DNA from: Paludibacteraceae bacterium
GTDB taxonomy: Bacteria; Bacteroidota; Bacteroidia; Bacteroidales; Paludibacteraceae
Reading direction: 5' to 3'
Length of the DNA: 40,071 bases
Assembly (NCBI GenBank): GCA_024401555.1
Contig: JAKSKV010000029.1
Coordinates: forward strand, 1 to 40,071
Shown here: positions 8,429-17,677 of the stretch, piece after piece
How the letters are laid out: every line of letters starts with the position of its first letter
How positions within the stretch are numbered: the first letter of the stretch is position 1
Translations under genes and position numbers: made by a program
Notes under the pieces: generated by a model
Told to the model about the DNA's origin: nothing
The model's input: only the letters and a program-made list of their open reading frames with translations
Database searches by the model: none

Positions 8429-9970
8429 ATGAGCACATTTAACGGCTGCCAAATGAACAGTAAAGGGTGCAGCAAGAAAACGGACCAGAAATTGGACACC
8501 TATGATTGGTTGTGCGACATTCCAGAGTCGTTCAACGCCACCGATTTGGTGGAGGTGACTTTTAAAAATACAAGGAAGGGGTACTTCCGTAACACCAACG
8601 GATTGGCGTTGGAGAAGGGTGATGTAGTGGCTGTCGAGGCTACGCCGGGACACGATATCGGTACAGTTTCCATGACGGGACAATTGGTCTTGGCCCAAAT
8701 GAAAAAATACCATGTGGATCCTGCCCGTACGGAGATCAAACGGATCTATCGAAAGGCTCGTCCGAATGATTTGGAACATTTCGAGGAGGCGAAGGCGAAG
8801 GAGCACGACACGATGCTTCGTGCCCGTAAAATTGCGGAGAACCTCAAGTTGAATATGAAGATCGGTGATGTGGAGTACCAAGGAGATGGTAACAAGGCGA
8901 TCTTCTATTACATCGCGGATGAGCGTGTCGACTTCCGTGAACTGATCAAAGTCTTGGCGGATACTTTCCGTGTCCGTATTGAGATGAAGCAGATCGGTGC
9001 GCGCCAGGAGGCTGGCCGTATCGGCGGAATCGGTCCTTGCGGACGTCCGTTGTGCTGCTCCTCTTGGCTGACTAAGTTCAGTTCTGTGGCCACCAGTTCA
9101 GCCCGTTACCAAGAGATCTCGTTGAACCCACAGAAGTTGGCTGGCCAGTGCGCTAAGCTGAAGTGTTGCCTCAATTATGAGGTGGACGCTTATGTGGAGG
9201 CACAGAAGGATATTCCGCCACGCAACATTCCTTTGGAGACCAAAGATGGTACATTCTACCACTTCAAGACCGATGTGTTCGGCCGTATCATGCAATATTC
9301 ATCCGCTCCGAATATGGCTTCAAACGTCACCTCTATCCCTGTCGAGCGAGTGAAGGAGATCATGGCGCTCAACAAGCAGGGCATCAAGGTGGACGCCTTG
9401 TTGGAGGATACCGGAGAAGAGGTTGGAAAGCCAATCGATTACGAGAATGTGGTCGGTCAGGATAGTTTGACCCGCTTCGACAAGAAAAAGAAGAAGAAAA
9501 AGAAGGGCGGTAATAAGCCTAATGAGAATGCGGGTGGCGAAAACAAGGGACAAAAACAAAACAGCGCACCTGCGGACCGAAACAATAGTCAACCTCAAAG
9601 CGAAGGTGAACCTTCCGAGAAGGCTGAGAATGCGGGCGGTAACGCACCTCGCAACAATGAGGGTGGCGAGAAGCGTCCAAACAGAGAGGGCCGTGACAAC
9701 CGCGACCGAAACAACCGCAGACCTAATCGTCCGAGACCGAACAATGGCCAACAGGGTGGCGAGATTAACGCCTCCGCACCTGTAGAGGGGAATGCGGCTG
9801 GAAACAGAGAGGCGGCAGTGGAGGCCAATGCAGGCCAAGGCCAAAATCCAAACCGTAACCACAACCGCAACAACCACCGCCGCAACAATTTCAAACGCAG
9901 GAATGGTGGCGGAAACGGCGATAATAACAACCAACCGTCTAACCCTAATCCAGCAGGTGGCAATGAATAG
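8429..9970 (+). CDS. ricT: RicT/PSP1-domain regulatory protein with long basic tail
   Basis: The 513-residue protein carries the PSP1 C-terminal-type domain of RicT (YaaT). In Bacillus RicT works with RicA and RicF as an iron-sulfur complex affecting RNA processing and phosphorelay; the role in Bacteroidota is not established. The core (about 35-270) includes DVVAVEATPGHDIG and the conserved cysteines C204, C209, C210, C241, C246 and C247, candidates for cluster binding. After about residue 350 a lysine run gives way to a tail of roughly 150 residues rich in Asn, Arg, Gly and Pro, likely disordered and RNA-binding. The holB-ricT-gldH order is common in the phylum. Its stop overlaps the gldH start by 8 bases. 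Confidence 0.9.
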   Translation: MSTFNGCQMNSKGCSKKTDQKLDTYDWLCDIPESFNATDLVEVTFKNTRKGYFRNTNGLALEKGDVVAVEATPGHDIGTVSMTGQLVLAQMKKYHVDPARTEIKRIYRKARPNDLEHFEEAKAKEHDTMLRARKIAENLKLNMKIGDVEYQGDGNKAIFYYIADERVDFRELIKVLADTFRVRIEMKQIGARQEAGRIGGIGPCGRPLCCSSWLTKFSSVATSSARYQEISLNPQKLAGQCAKLKCCLNYEVDAYVEAQKDIPPRNIPLETKDGTFYHFKTDVFGRIMQYSSAPNMASNVTSIPVERVKEIMALNKQGIKVDALLEDTGEEVGKPIDYENVVGQDSLTRFDKKKKKKKKGGNKPNENAGGENKGQKQNSAPADRNNSQPQSEGEPSEKAENAGGNAPRNNEGGEKRPNREGRDNRDRNNRRPNRPRPNNGQQGGEINASAPVEGNAAGNREAAVEANAGQGQNPNRNHNRNNHRRNNFKRRNGGGNGDNNNQPSNPNPAGGNE

Positions 9971-10448
9971 GAACTCTTTTTCGCGATGGATTAACCTCTG
10001 CATCGCCTCAATGGTGATGATGAGTTGTGGCGAGTCGGCGGTTTACCAAAACTCAAAGATGTTGTCTGAAGAGGGGTGGCCCAAATATAAGGTGATCTCC
10101 TTTGATTACGACTCGAAGGACACGACGGGCAACTACCGTATCTTGGTGGATATCCGCAATGACAACAATTATCCGTTCCAGAATTTCTGGTTGTTCGTCC
10201 ACACCATGTCGCCGGACTCCGTAGAGTACTCGGATACTTTGAATTGCGTTTTGGCGGACAATTATGGTAAGTGGGTGGGCCGTTCGTCTGGTTCCATGTA
10301 CCATGTGCCTGTGGAGTTCATCCACTCCACACCTTTTAAGAAAACAGGAACATATCACTTCGATTTGGTGCAGGGAATGCGTATGGATACATTGCCTGGC
10401 ATCAAGGAGATTGGCATTAGAATAGTGAAAGATAATGGGGAAGAATAA
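9963..10448 (+). CDS. gldH: Gliding-motility-family lipoprotein GldH
   Basis: This 161-residue lipoprotein has a short signal peptide ending in a lipobox-like MMSC, with Cys22 as the predicted lipid anchor. The rest is a beta-rich domain ([22 protein letters not shown], then PFQNFWLFV) typical of GldH. GldH is needed for gliding in Flavobacterium but is widely kept in non-gliding Bacteroidales, so motility should not be assumed. The ATG at 9963 overlaps the ricT stop (translational coupling), and the gene's end overlaps the trmB start by 14 bases. An upstream in-frame extension to 9792 lies in ricT's low-complexity tail and is rejected because it would remove the signal peptide. Confidence 0.88.
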   Translation: MNRNSFSRWINLCIASMVMMSCGESAVYQNSKMLSEEGWPKYKVISFDYDSKDTTGNYRILVDIRNDNNYPFQNFWLFVHTMSPDSVEYSDTLNCVLADNYGKWVGRSSGSMYHVPVEFIHSTPFKKTGTYHFDLVQGMRMDTLPGIKEIGIRIVKDNGEE

Positions 10449-12177
10449 GTTAGCGAAGTTTGGGGAGATGGAGACATTCCCCCATGTATTCCAATACACA
10501 TTTTCAGCCATGAGGGAGAGCGAGGAGTCTTTCCCGATGAAGGGCAAGTGGAACGAATTTTTCGGCAATGACAATCCGATCGTTTTGGAGTTGGGTTGCG
10601 GAAAGGGCGAGTACACGGTTGCCTTGGCGGAACTCTTCCCTGAAAAGAATTTCATCGGTGTGGACATCAAGGGTGCCCGTATGTGGACAGGCGCTAAGGC
10701 ATCCTATCAAAAAGGGATGAAGAACGTTGCCTTTATCCGCACCAATATTGAGATCATCGACGCCTTCTTCGCTCAGGATGAGGTGTCGGAAATCTGGCTT
10801 ACCTTCCCGGATCCACAGATGAAGAAGGTGCGTAAACGTCTTACCTCCACCCGTTTCATGGAACTTTACCAGCGAATGGTGAAGGATGGTGGTTTGATCC
10901 ACCTCAAGACGGATAGTAACTTTATGTTCCAGTACACCTGTGAGATGGTGAAGGCGAACAACTATAAGGTGCTGTTCCAAAACGACGATCTCTACCACTC
11001 CGATTTCTCGGACGACAAGATCCTCTCCATCAAGACCTTTTATGAGCAGCAATGGTTGGAACGAGGCTTGACCATCAAGCACATCCGTTTCGTATTGGAT
11101 AAGCGCGAGCGTTTTGTGGAGCCTGACGTGGAGATCGAGTACGACAGTTACAGGAGTTATAATCGAACCAGGCGAGGCTTGGTGACTGATGATATGGAAA
11201 AAGAATTGAATTTTGAAGAGACCCTCGGCGTGGTAAAAAAAGCGTTGAAGGATTTGAATTGGGACATAGAGCCGCATGGCTTGTATGATCCGATTGCTTA
11301 TGTGTTGTCTTTGGGCGGAAAGAGAATCCGTCCCGCTTGTGCGCTCATGGCCTGCCAAATGTTCTCCGGAAACAGCAAGGCGGCCTTGTATCCTGCTCTC
11401 GCATTGGAGGTTTTCCACAACTTCACCCTTTTGCATGACGACATCATGGATAAGGCGGATATGCGTAGAGGTCAACCTACCGTCCACATGAAGTGGAACG
11501 ATAACACGGCGATTTTGTCAGGCGACGCGATGTTGATCAAGGCTTACCAGCTCTTGGCGAAGTGTGATCCGAAGGATTTCCAAGCCATCATCGACATCTT
11601 CTCCCGTACCGCTGTGGAGGTTTGTGAAGGTCAGCAGTATGATATGGATTTCGAGTCGAGAAATGATGTCTCCGTGTCGGAATACATGGAGATGATCCGA
11701 TTGAAGACCGCTGTCCTCTTGGCTGCCAGCCTACAAATCGGAGCGATCTGCGGTGGTGCCAAGGCATCGGACGCTAAGTTGCTCTATCAATATGGTATCG
11801 CGATTGGCCTTGCCTTCCAGTTGAAGGATGACCTTTTGGATGTGTGGGGTGATGTGAAGAAGTTCGGAAAGAAGATTGGTGGTGACATCTGCTGCAACAA
11901 AAAGACCTTCTTGTTGATCAACGCCTGCGAGAAAGCGGACGCTGAGCAGAAGAGGGAGTTGGAGCGTTGGCTCTCCATGGAACAGTTCGACCGTGACGAA
12001 AAGGTAGCCGCAGTGACTAAGTTGTACGAGGATTTAGGTATCAAATCATTGGCGGAGCAATCCATGCGCGACTACTATGACCGTTCCATCGAGGCTTTGG
12101 ATAAGCTGAGCGTCGATAGGGAACGCAAGGAGATCTTTTATCAATTGGCTTATGATTTAATGTATAGGGAGGACTAA
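10435..12177 (+). CDS. TrmB tRNA (guanine-N7)-methyltransferase fused to polyprenyl diphosphate synthase
   Basis: One uninterrupted 580-codon frame contains two complete enzymes. Residues 1-253 are TrmB, which methylates G46 of tRNA using S-adenosylmethionine. It has the cofactor loop [10 protein letters not shown] (51-60), [12 protein letters not shown] (124-135) and the HLKTD block ending at 160. Residues 254-580 are a full-length trans-isoprenyl diphosphate synthase: GGKRIRP, first aspartate motif DDIMD (335-339), second DDLLD (465-469). It would extend isoprenoid chains for quinones or the undecaprenyl carrier. The synthase part starts at a methionine (codon at 11194) where stand-alone homologues begin, but no stop codon separates the halves. 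Either it is a true fusion, or the second protein is made by internal initiation at 11194, or a stop was lost recently or by sequencing error. Confidence 0.93.
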   Translation: MGKNKLAKFGEMETFPHVFQYTFSAMRESEESFPMKGKWNEFFGNDNPIVLELGCGKGEYTVALAELFPEKNFIGVDIKGARMWTGAKASYQKGMKNVAFIRTNIEIIDAFFAQDEVSEIWLTFPDPQMKKVRKRLTSTRFMELYQRMVKDGGLIHLKTDSNFMFQYTCEMVKANNYKVLFQNDDLYHSDFSDDKILSIKTFYEQQWLERGLTIKHIRFVLDKRERFVEPDVEIEYDSYRSYNRTRRGLVTDDMEKELNFEETLGVVKKALKDLNWDIEPHGLYDPIAYVLSLGGKRIRPACALMACQMFSGNSKAALYPALALEVFHNFTLLHDDIMDKADMRRGQPTVHMKWNDNTAILSGDAMLIKAYQLLAKCDPKDFQAIIDIFSRTAVEVCEGQQYDMDFESRNDVSVSEYMEMIRLKTAVLLAASLQIGAICGGAKASDAKLLYQYGIAIGLAFQLKDDLLDVWGDVKKFGKKIGGDICCNKKTFLLINACEKADAEQKRELERWLSMEQFDRDEKVAAVTKLYEDLGIKSLAEQSMRDYYDRSIEALDKLSVDRERKEIFYQLAYDLMYRED

Positions 12178-12186
12178 TAGTTCAAG

Positions 12187-12879
12187 ATGCCGTACAGAAG
12201 ATTACCGAATACAAACCAAGCGAGGTTGCGATCCATTCAACAGGCGGTCCACAAAGGTGAAGCCGCCAGCCTCTACGACTTGGCTTACTCATATAAACTA
12301 TTTGAAGACGCGAAGGGCTTTCTGACGAAATACCAACGTGCTATGAACGAAAACAAGCAATGCAGCGAGAAGCAATTCTCCTCCAGCATTGAGTTCCAAG
12401 AGGCCGCGAAAAATGCGAGAATGTATGTGTCGCATTTCATCAAGGTGCTGAATATGTGTGTGCAACGACATGAGATCCGTGCCGAGTATAAGGAGTTTTA
12501 TGGTTTGGATCCAGATAATTATGTGACGCCGGACCTGACCTCTGACGAGAGCCTTTACCGATGGGGCAAGAAGATTATCGAAGGGGAACAACACCGACTC
12601 AGCAGGGGGGGCACACCTATTTACAATCCTGCGATCGCGAAGGTGCGTGTGCACTATGACATATTTGCGGAAGGGTATAGCAATCAGAAGATATTGCAAA
12701 ACAATACCTCAAGGACCAGTGAGAATATCGGGCAACTCAACAGCGAGGCCGACGAACTGATCCTGAAAATTTGGGACGAGGTTGAGGCTACTTACGCCAA
12801 TCTCCAGCCCGCCATTAAGATTGAACGATGCAAGGAGTATGGTTTGATCTACTATTATCGTAAGGGAGAGAAAATTTAA
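12187..12879 (+). CDS. Conserved hypothetical protein
   Basis: The product is 230 residues, and I cannot name a characterised family. It opens with MPYRRLPNTNQARLRSI, has no signal peptide or membrane segment, and is mostly predicted helical with charged, glutamine-rich stretches. Central residues (about 100-150) contain DPDNYVTPDLTSDESLYRWGKKIIEGE. The wording resembles a Bacteroidales hypothetical family I recall only as unannotated. It lies 9 bases after the fused trmB gene and 23 before malQ on the same strand, so it is probably co-transcribed. Codon use looks like its neighbours. Function unknown. Confidence 0.75.
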   Translation: MPYRRLPNTNQARLRSIQQAVHKGEAASLYDLAYSYKLFEDAKGFLTKYQRAMNENKQCSEKQFSSSIEFQEAAKNARMYVSHFIKVLNMCVQRHEIRAEYKEFYGLDPDNYVTPDLTSDESLYRWGKKIIEGEQHRLSRGGTPIYNPAIAKVRVHYDIFAEGYSNQKILQNNTSRTSENIGQLNSEADELILKIWDEVEATYANLQPAIKIERCKEYGLIYYYRKGEKI

Positions 12880-12902
12880 TTGAATAGACATTAGATAAGA
12901 CT

Positions 12903-15569
12903 ATGAAGGTAACACTCTTTTTGACCTATCAATCCGCCTACGGGGAGGATCTCTTCGTGGGAGGCGACATCGCCGATTTGATGGGTGCGGATGGAGGTCC
13001 GCTTCCGATGTCCTATAATGGACATGGCTGGGAAATCGTCATCTATACCAGTGCCACATCGTTTAACTACCATTATTTGATTAAACGAAACGGTTTCGTG
13101 GTGTCACAGGAGGTGTCGTTGTCGCACCACTTCGCACCGTTCGGAAAGAGGTACCAGAATGTCTTGGTCTGCGATTATTATGGCGATCGTCCGAAATTCC
13201 CACGTATGACGATGTCTTCCGTATTCAGTGCGGCGATCCGTAAGCAACCGGAACTGAAGGCTACGCGGCAGAAACTCAGCGTGCCTATCCTTTTCCGTAC
13301 GGAGAGCAACCGAGTGAATTTCAACCACCGTATGGCGATGGCGGGCGACAGCGCATTGATGGGCAGTTGGAAGGAGAGTGATGTCTGTGTGATGGATGGA
13401 TCGTCCTATCCAACCTTTTCGGTGATGTTGGATGCCCACAAGCTCAACTTCCCGATTGAGTACAAATACATTATCCGCGACTCGTCCAGCGATGAGGTCA
13501 TCGCATGGGAGGAGGGTTATAACCGACGTCTTGATTTGGAGTTGGATCTCTCCACCGATTTGGTGGTGGTCAACGACCGGGAACCCAGTTTCGCTTTGCC
13601 CGCCTTTAAGGCTGCGGGAAGCGCAGTGCCGGTATTTTCGCTCCGTTCCGAGAGTAGTTACGGATGCGGAGAGTTCAACGACTTGAAATTGATGGCTGAT
13701 TGGGCGGCGAAGACGGGGCAACGCCTCATCCAGACCTTGCCGGTCAACGATACCTCCGTGATGGGAACGTGGCGTGATTCCTATCCATACAGTGCCAATT
13801 CCGTCTATGCTTTGCATCCGATGTATCTGAACATCGAGAAGGTGGGTAAATTGAAGGATAAGAAACGTTACAATGCCCGAAAGAAGTCTTTGAACAGCGG
13901 CCCATTCGTTGATTACGAGGAGGTGATCAAGATGAAGTGGGAATACATTTGGGAATTGTACCATAGTGAGGCGAAGAATACATTCGCCACCAAAGATTAC
14001 ATTGATTTTTACGAAAGGAATAGATTCTGGCTTGACACCTATGCGGTCTTCTGTTTCCTTCGGGATAAGTTCCATACGCCGGATTTCTGCCAGTGGGGAG
14101 AGGACTCGGTTTGGAACAAGAAGAGAATTGACCAATATTGTTCACCGGAATCGTCTGATTACGAGAAGGTTTCGGTACATTTCTTCGTGCAATACCATTT
14201 GCATAAGCAGTTGCACGAGGCAGTCGATTACGCACATAGCCAGGGTGTCGCCATTAAGGGTGATATTCCGATTGGCGTCAACGCGAAGAGTGCCGATGTT
14301 TGGGAACACCCTGCGCTGTTTGATTGTTCGGGTAGCGCAGGAGCACCGCCTGATTACTTCTCGAAGACTGGCCAGGTGTGGGGATTCCCGATCTATAATT
14401 GGGCCGAGATGGCGAAGGATGGATACAGTTGGTGGCGTAATCGTTTCCAGTGTATGTCCCGCTGTTTTGATGCGTATCGTATCGACCATATATTAGGATT
14501 CTTCCGTATATTCAGGGTGCCATCCGATGCGGAGATGGGCTTGATCGGACAGTTCGATCCCGCTTTGCCGCTATCCGTGGAGGAGATCCGAGGCTTCGGC
14601 ATTCATCTTGAAGAGAAGGAGTTGTGTACCCCTAAAATTAACGAAGAGGTCTTGACGGAGCTTTTCGGAGATATGAAGGAGCAGGTGAAGAGGCTCTATT
14701 TGGACCGTTCGGACGACGACCGTTTTGTCTTGAAGGAGAAGGTCTCTTCTCATGCCAAGATTATGGCCTTGATGGCTGGCGAGAAGGGTGCTGTGGCGGA
14801 AAAAATCAGGATTGGTTTGCTCTATTTGGTCTGCCAAGTCTATTTCGTGGAGGATTGCCACCGAAAGGGGTATTACCATCCGCGCATCGCTATGGACCAA
14901 AGCCTTGCTTACCGTATCGCCGACGACCAGTTGAAGTCGAATTTGATGAATCTATACGAATACTTCTATTACAGAAGGCACGATGACTTTTGGAAAGAGG
15001 AGGCGATCAAGAAGTTGAATTTATTGACCCGTTGCACCAATATGATGGTTTGCGGAGAGGATTTGGGCATGGTGCCAGGCTGCGTTCCGTCTGTGATGAA
15101 CGAGTTGGAGATTCTCAGCCTTGAAATTCAGCGCATGCCGAAGGAGATGTATGTCGAGTTCGGTCATCTGGAGCGTGTCCCTTACCAGTCGGTTTGTACG
15201 ACCTCCACCCATGACATGAGCACCATTCGCCAATGGTGGGAAGAGGATCGTGGCGTGGCGCAACGCTATTTCAATAATGAGTTGAAACAGTATGGCGAGG
15301 CGCCTAATACTTGTGAACCGTGGATATGCCAGCTGATTATAGAAAAACATCTTGCCTCTCCTGCTGCATGGGTGATTCTGCCTATCCAGGACTGGATGTC
15401 GATGGATGGCGTGGTCCGCAATGAAGATACGATGAGCGAGCGCATCAACGATCCCGCCAACCCGGACAACTATTGGCGTTACCGTATGCACCTCACCTTG
15501 GAAGAGTTGCTCTCTAAGAACGATTTCAATCAGTTGGTGAAGAATATCATCTCTCATAACGGGCGATAA
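12903..15569 (+). CDS. malQ: 4-alpha-glucanotransferase (GH77) with two N-terminal starch-binding domains
   Basis: This 888-residue cytosolic enzyme transfers alpha-1,4-glucan segments between maltodextrins or glycogen. Two CBM20-like beta-sandwich domains (about 1-105 and 120-230) precede the GH77 catalytic barrel, the architecture of plant DPE2 and many Bacteroidota MalQ proteins. Catalytic residues can be placed: nucleophile D528 in YRIDHILGF, acid/base E719 in CGEDLGMVP, and D771 in STHDMSTI. No signal peptide is present, consistent with intracellular glycogen or maltodextrin metabolism. Its stop overlaps the start of the following GT90 gene by one base (TAATG). Confidence 0.96.
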   Translation: MKVTLFLTYQSAYGEDLFVGGDIADLMGADGGPLPMSYNGHGWEIVIYTSATSFNYHYLIKRNGFVVSQEVSLSHHFAPFGKRYQNVLVCDYYGDRPKFPRMTMSSVFSAAIRKQPELKATRQKLSVPILFRTESNRVNFNHRMAMAGDSALMGSWKESDVCVMDGSSYPTFSVMLDAHKLNFPIEYKYIIRDSSSDEVIAWEEGYNRRLDLELDLSTDLVVVNDREPSFALPAFKAAGSAVPVFSLRSESSYGCGEFNDLKLMADWAAKTGQRLIQTLPVNDTSVMGTWRDSYPYSANSVYALHPMYLNIEKVGKLKDKKRYNARKKSLNSGPFVDYEEVIKMKWEYIWELYHSEAKNTFATKDYIDFYERNRFWLDTYAVFCFLRDKFHTPDFCQWGEDSVWNKKRIDQYCSPESSDYEKVSVHFFVQYHLHKQLHEAVDYAHSQGVAIKGDIPIGVNAKSADVWEHPALFDCSGSAGAPPDYFSKTGQVWGFPIYNWAEMAKDGYSWWRNRFQCMSRCFDAYRIDHILGFFRIFRVPSDAEMGLIGQFDPALPLSVEEIRGFGIHLEEKELCTPKINEEVLTELFGDMKEQVKRLYLDRSDDDRFVLKEKVSSHAKIMALMAGEKGAVAEKIRIGLLYLVCQVYFVEDCHRKGYYHPRIAMDQSLAYRIADDQLKSNLMNLYEYFYYRRHDDFWKEEAIKKLNLLTRCTNMMVCGEDLGMVPGCVPSVMNELEILSLEIQRMPKEMYVEFGHLERVPYQSVCTTSTHDMSTIRQWWEEDRGVAQRYFNNELKQYGEAPNTCEPWICQLIIEKHLASPAAWVILPIQDWMSMDGVVRNEDTMSERINDPANPDNYWRYRMHLTLEELLSKNDFNQLVKNIISHNGR

Positions 15570-16540
15570 TGTTTAGGAAGATATATTATTTGTTCCATAG
15601 CGGCAAGAACTTCAAATTCGGCTACTATTTCAAGTGCTATATGAGGTTGTTGATGCCTCGTTGTATTTGTCGATGGCGCTTGCCCCGTCTTTTGAAGGAG
15701 ATTGAGGAGAGAGAGGACCGTGAATACATCCGTCAGCGGGTGGATTATTATTGTCAGCTGAGTGAACCTGTTGGATTGCCGGATTCGGCTGAACGTTTAC
15801 GCCAGGCGTGGAAGAGGGTATGTGGCGGCAATGTGTACCAACACGACACCTACGAATTCACTCGTTTCTTCAACCCGGACTATCGCTGGGGATTCAAGCC
15901 GGGCGATGTCGTTACGGTGCCGGAGATTCCTTCTGTTCTGAAGAGTCGTCCTTTGTGCGACGACAATCGGAACTCTGTTTTGCTCAAATTGGATAAAATC
16001 CGCCATTTTATCTTCGTGAAGGATCATAAGTCCTTTGAGGAGAAGCGGTTTAAGGTAGTTTTCCGCGGCAAGATACCTGGAAAGGAGTCTCGAAAAGATT
16101 TTATGCGGAAGTTCTATGGCCATCCTCTTTTTGATGTGGGGGATGTGGCTCGCAAAACGGATTCGCCGGAGGAGTGGCGCACTGGAAAGATGACGCTTCA
16201 GGAGCATTTGGATTATAAGTTCATCATGGCCCTGGAGGGAAATGATGTGGCGAGTAACCTGAAATGGGTGATGTCGTCCAACTCGGTGGCGGTAATGCCT
16301 CGTCCTACGTGTGAGACATGGTTTATGGAGGGTAAGTTGCTTCCTAACTATCATTACATAGAGGTGAAGCCTGATTTCTCTGATGTGGAGGAGCGGGTAA
16401 CTTATTACAATGAACATCCCGAAGAGGCGAAGGAGATCATTCGCCATGCGCACGAATATGTGGCGCAGTTCCGAGATGAGCGGAGGGAGAAACTGATCTC
16501 CTTGGCGGTCTTGGATAAGTATTTCGGATTGGTTCGGTAA
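15569..16540 (+). CDS. Glycosyltransferase family 90 (CAP10/LpsA-like)
   Basis: The 323-residue product resembles GT90 enzymes, which add sugars (often xylose or glucose) to lipopolysaccharide core or capsule. Supporting blocks are KVVFRGKIPGKESRKDFM near 163-180, LQEHLDYKFIMALEGNDVASNLKWVMSS with the conserved EGND segment near 228, and the C-terminal helical region EEVTYYNEHPEEAKEI-like. The basic N-terminus (FHSGKNFKFGYYFKCYMR) suggests membrane association. It starts inside the malQ stop codon (TAATG), so translation is coupled. The acceptor and donor sugars cannot be told from sequence, and no other lipopolysaccharide genes flank it. Confidence 0.85.
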   Translation: MFRKIYYLFHSGKNFKFGYYFKCYMRLLMPRCICRWRLPRLLKEIEEREDREYIRQRVDYYCQLSEPVGLPDSAERLRQAWKRVCGGNVYQHDTYEFTRFFNPDYRWGFKPGDVVTVPEIPSVLKSRPLCDDNRNSVLLKLDKIRHFIFVKDHKSFEEKRFKVVFRGKIPGKESRKDFMRKFYGHPLFDVGDVARKTDSPEEWRTGKMTLQEHLDYKFIMALEGNDVASNLKWVMSSNSVAVMPRPTCETWFMEGKLLPNYHYIEVKPDFSDVEERVTYYNEHPEEAKEIIRHAHEYVAQFRDERREKLISLAVLDKYFGLVR

Positions 16541-16579
16541 TTCTTTGTATATTCGTGAACGTATTTTTTAGATTAAACA

Positions 16580-17662
16580 ATGGATTTTCAAGAAGCACAA
16601 GAAAGCGCGATTGATTTGTTGCAGACATTGATCACCATTCCTTCTTATAGTAGGGAGGAGGTGACCCGCGCTGATTATTTACAGAAATATATTGAGTCGA
16701 GAGGGTACCTCGTGAATCGTAGGGAGAACAATTTGTGGATCATTGCTCCTGGTTTTGATGAGTCGAAACCCACATTGTTGCTGAATTCACACATCGACAC
16801 GGTTCGCCCAACCTCTGGTTGGACCAAGGAACCTCATGCGCCAGTTGTGGAGCGAGGAATGCTTTTCGGATTGGGCAGCAATGACGCAGGAGCCTCTCTG
16901 GTCTCTCTCCTGCACACCTTCTTTATCCTTTCGGAACGTAAACAATCCTACAATTTGATCTTCGCGGCATCAGCGGAGGAGGAAGTTTCCGGAAAGAATG
17001 GAATGGAATTGCTTTTGACGGAATTGCCTCATTTGGATTTCGCCATTGTGGGTGAACCGACTCAAATGAACATCGCCATTGCCGAGAAGGGTTTGATGGT
17101 GGTCGACTGCGTGGCGCGCGGAAAATCCGGACATGCGGCCAGAGAAGAGGGCGTGAATGCTATCTATAAGGCAATTCGTGACATAGAGTGGATCCGTTCG
17201 GCGCAGTTGCCAAAGGTCTCTCCGTTCTTAGGCCCCGTGAAGATGACCGTGACCATGGTCCATGCGGGTACGCAACACAATGTGATTCCTGACGAGTGTT
17301 CGTTTGTGATCGATGTGCGCACCAATGAGTGCTACTCCAACCAGGATGTGTTTGCTATTTTGGAAACTGAGTTAGGCTCGGAGATAAAGGCGAGATCCTA
17401 TCGTCTGACCTCATCAGGCGTACCACCGACAATCCCTGTTGTTCGGAAAGGAGTTGAGATGGGTATGACCACCTTTGGTTCCCCAACGCTCTCCGACCAG
17501 GCCTTTTTGCATTTCCCAAGCATCAAGTTGGGTCCTGGTGATTCCGCTCGTTCCCATACGGCGGATGAATACATTGTCTTGAAAGAGATCCGTGATGCGA
17601 TTCCGACCTACGTACAGTTGTTGGATGGCATGACTTTTGATAAATTCTTAGGAGAACAGTAA
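16580..17662 (+). CDS. argE: M20-family deacylase, ArgE-like
   Basis: This 360-residue cytosolic metalloenzyme belongs to the M20/ArgE/DapE family, which removes acyl groups from amino-acid intermediates. Metal ligands are visible: H71 and D73 in NSHIDTV, D102 in GSNDAG, the catalytic pair E133-E134 in SAEEEVSG, and E159 in VGEPTQ. The internal dimerisation lobe carries GKSGHAAREEG. In Bacteroidota the closest family members are assigned to arginine synthesis, acting on acyl-ornithine or acyl-citrulline; the exact substrate is unresolved, since this phylum can use succinylated intermediates. It is not next to other arginine genes, although argH lies in the window. Confidence 0.85.
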   Translation: MDFQEAQESAIDLLQTLITIPSYSREEVTRADYLQKYIESRGYLVNRRENNLWIIAPGFDESKPTLLLNSHIDTVRPTSGWTKEPHAPVVERGMLFGLGSNDAGASLVSLLHTFFILSERKQSYNLIFAASAEEEVSGKNGMELLLTELPHLDFAIVGEPTQMNIAIAEKGLMVVDCVARGKSGHAAREEGVNAIYKAIRDIEWIRSAQLPKVSPFLGPVKMTVTMVHAGTQHNVIPDECSFVIDVRTNECYSNQDVFAILETELGSEIKARSYRLTSSGVPPTIPVVRKGVEMGMTTFGSPTLSDQAFLHFPSIKLGPGDSARSHTADEYIVLKEIRDAIPTYVQLLDGMTFDKFLGEQ

Positions 17663-17677
17663 AGGAGGTATCCTGTG
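17661..17677 (+). promoter_or_regulatory. Strong Shine-Dalgarno site with GTG start of rnhA
   Basis: AAAGGAGG (17661-17668) lies six bases before a GTG at 17675. Such a strong Shine-Dalgarno match is unusual in Bacteroidota and fixes GTG as the rnhA start. It overlaps the last bases of the argE stop codon. Confidence 0.75.

Noticed and set aside
9792-9962. N-terminal extension of gldH into ricT
   Set aside because: It would bury the signal peptide and lipobox and encodes low-complexity Thr/Ala repeats from ricT's tail in another frame.
9320-10003. 227-codon hydrophobic minus-strand frame over ricT
   Set aside because: The hydrophobicity is an artefact of reading the complement of Asn/Arg/Lys-rich codons. 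No start context supports a membrane protein.
10504-11487. 327-codon minus-strand frame over the trmB fusion
   Set aside because: Antisense to clear TrmB and synthase motifs; the composition is not protein-like.
11194-12177. Separate polyprenyl synthase gene starting at 11194
   Set aside because: No stop codon precedes it, so it is listed as part of the fusion; independent initiation remains possible and is noted there.
13104-14135. 343-codon minus-strand frame within malQ
   Set aside because: Shadow of the CBM20-GH77 coding sequence; no motifs.
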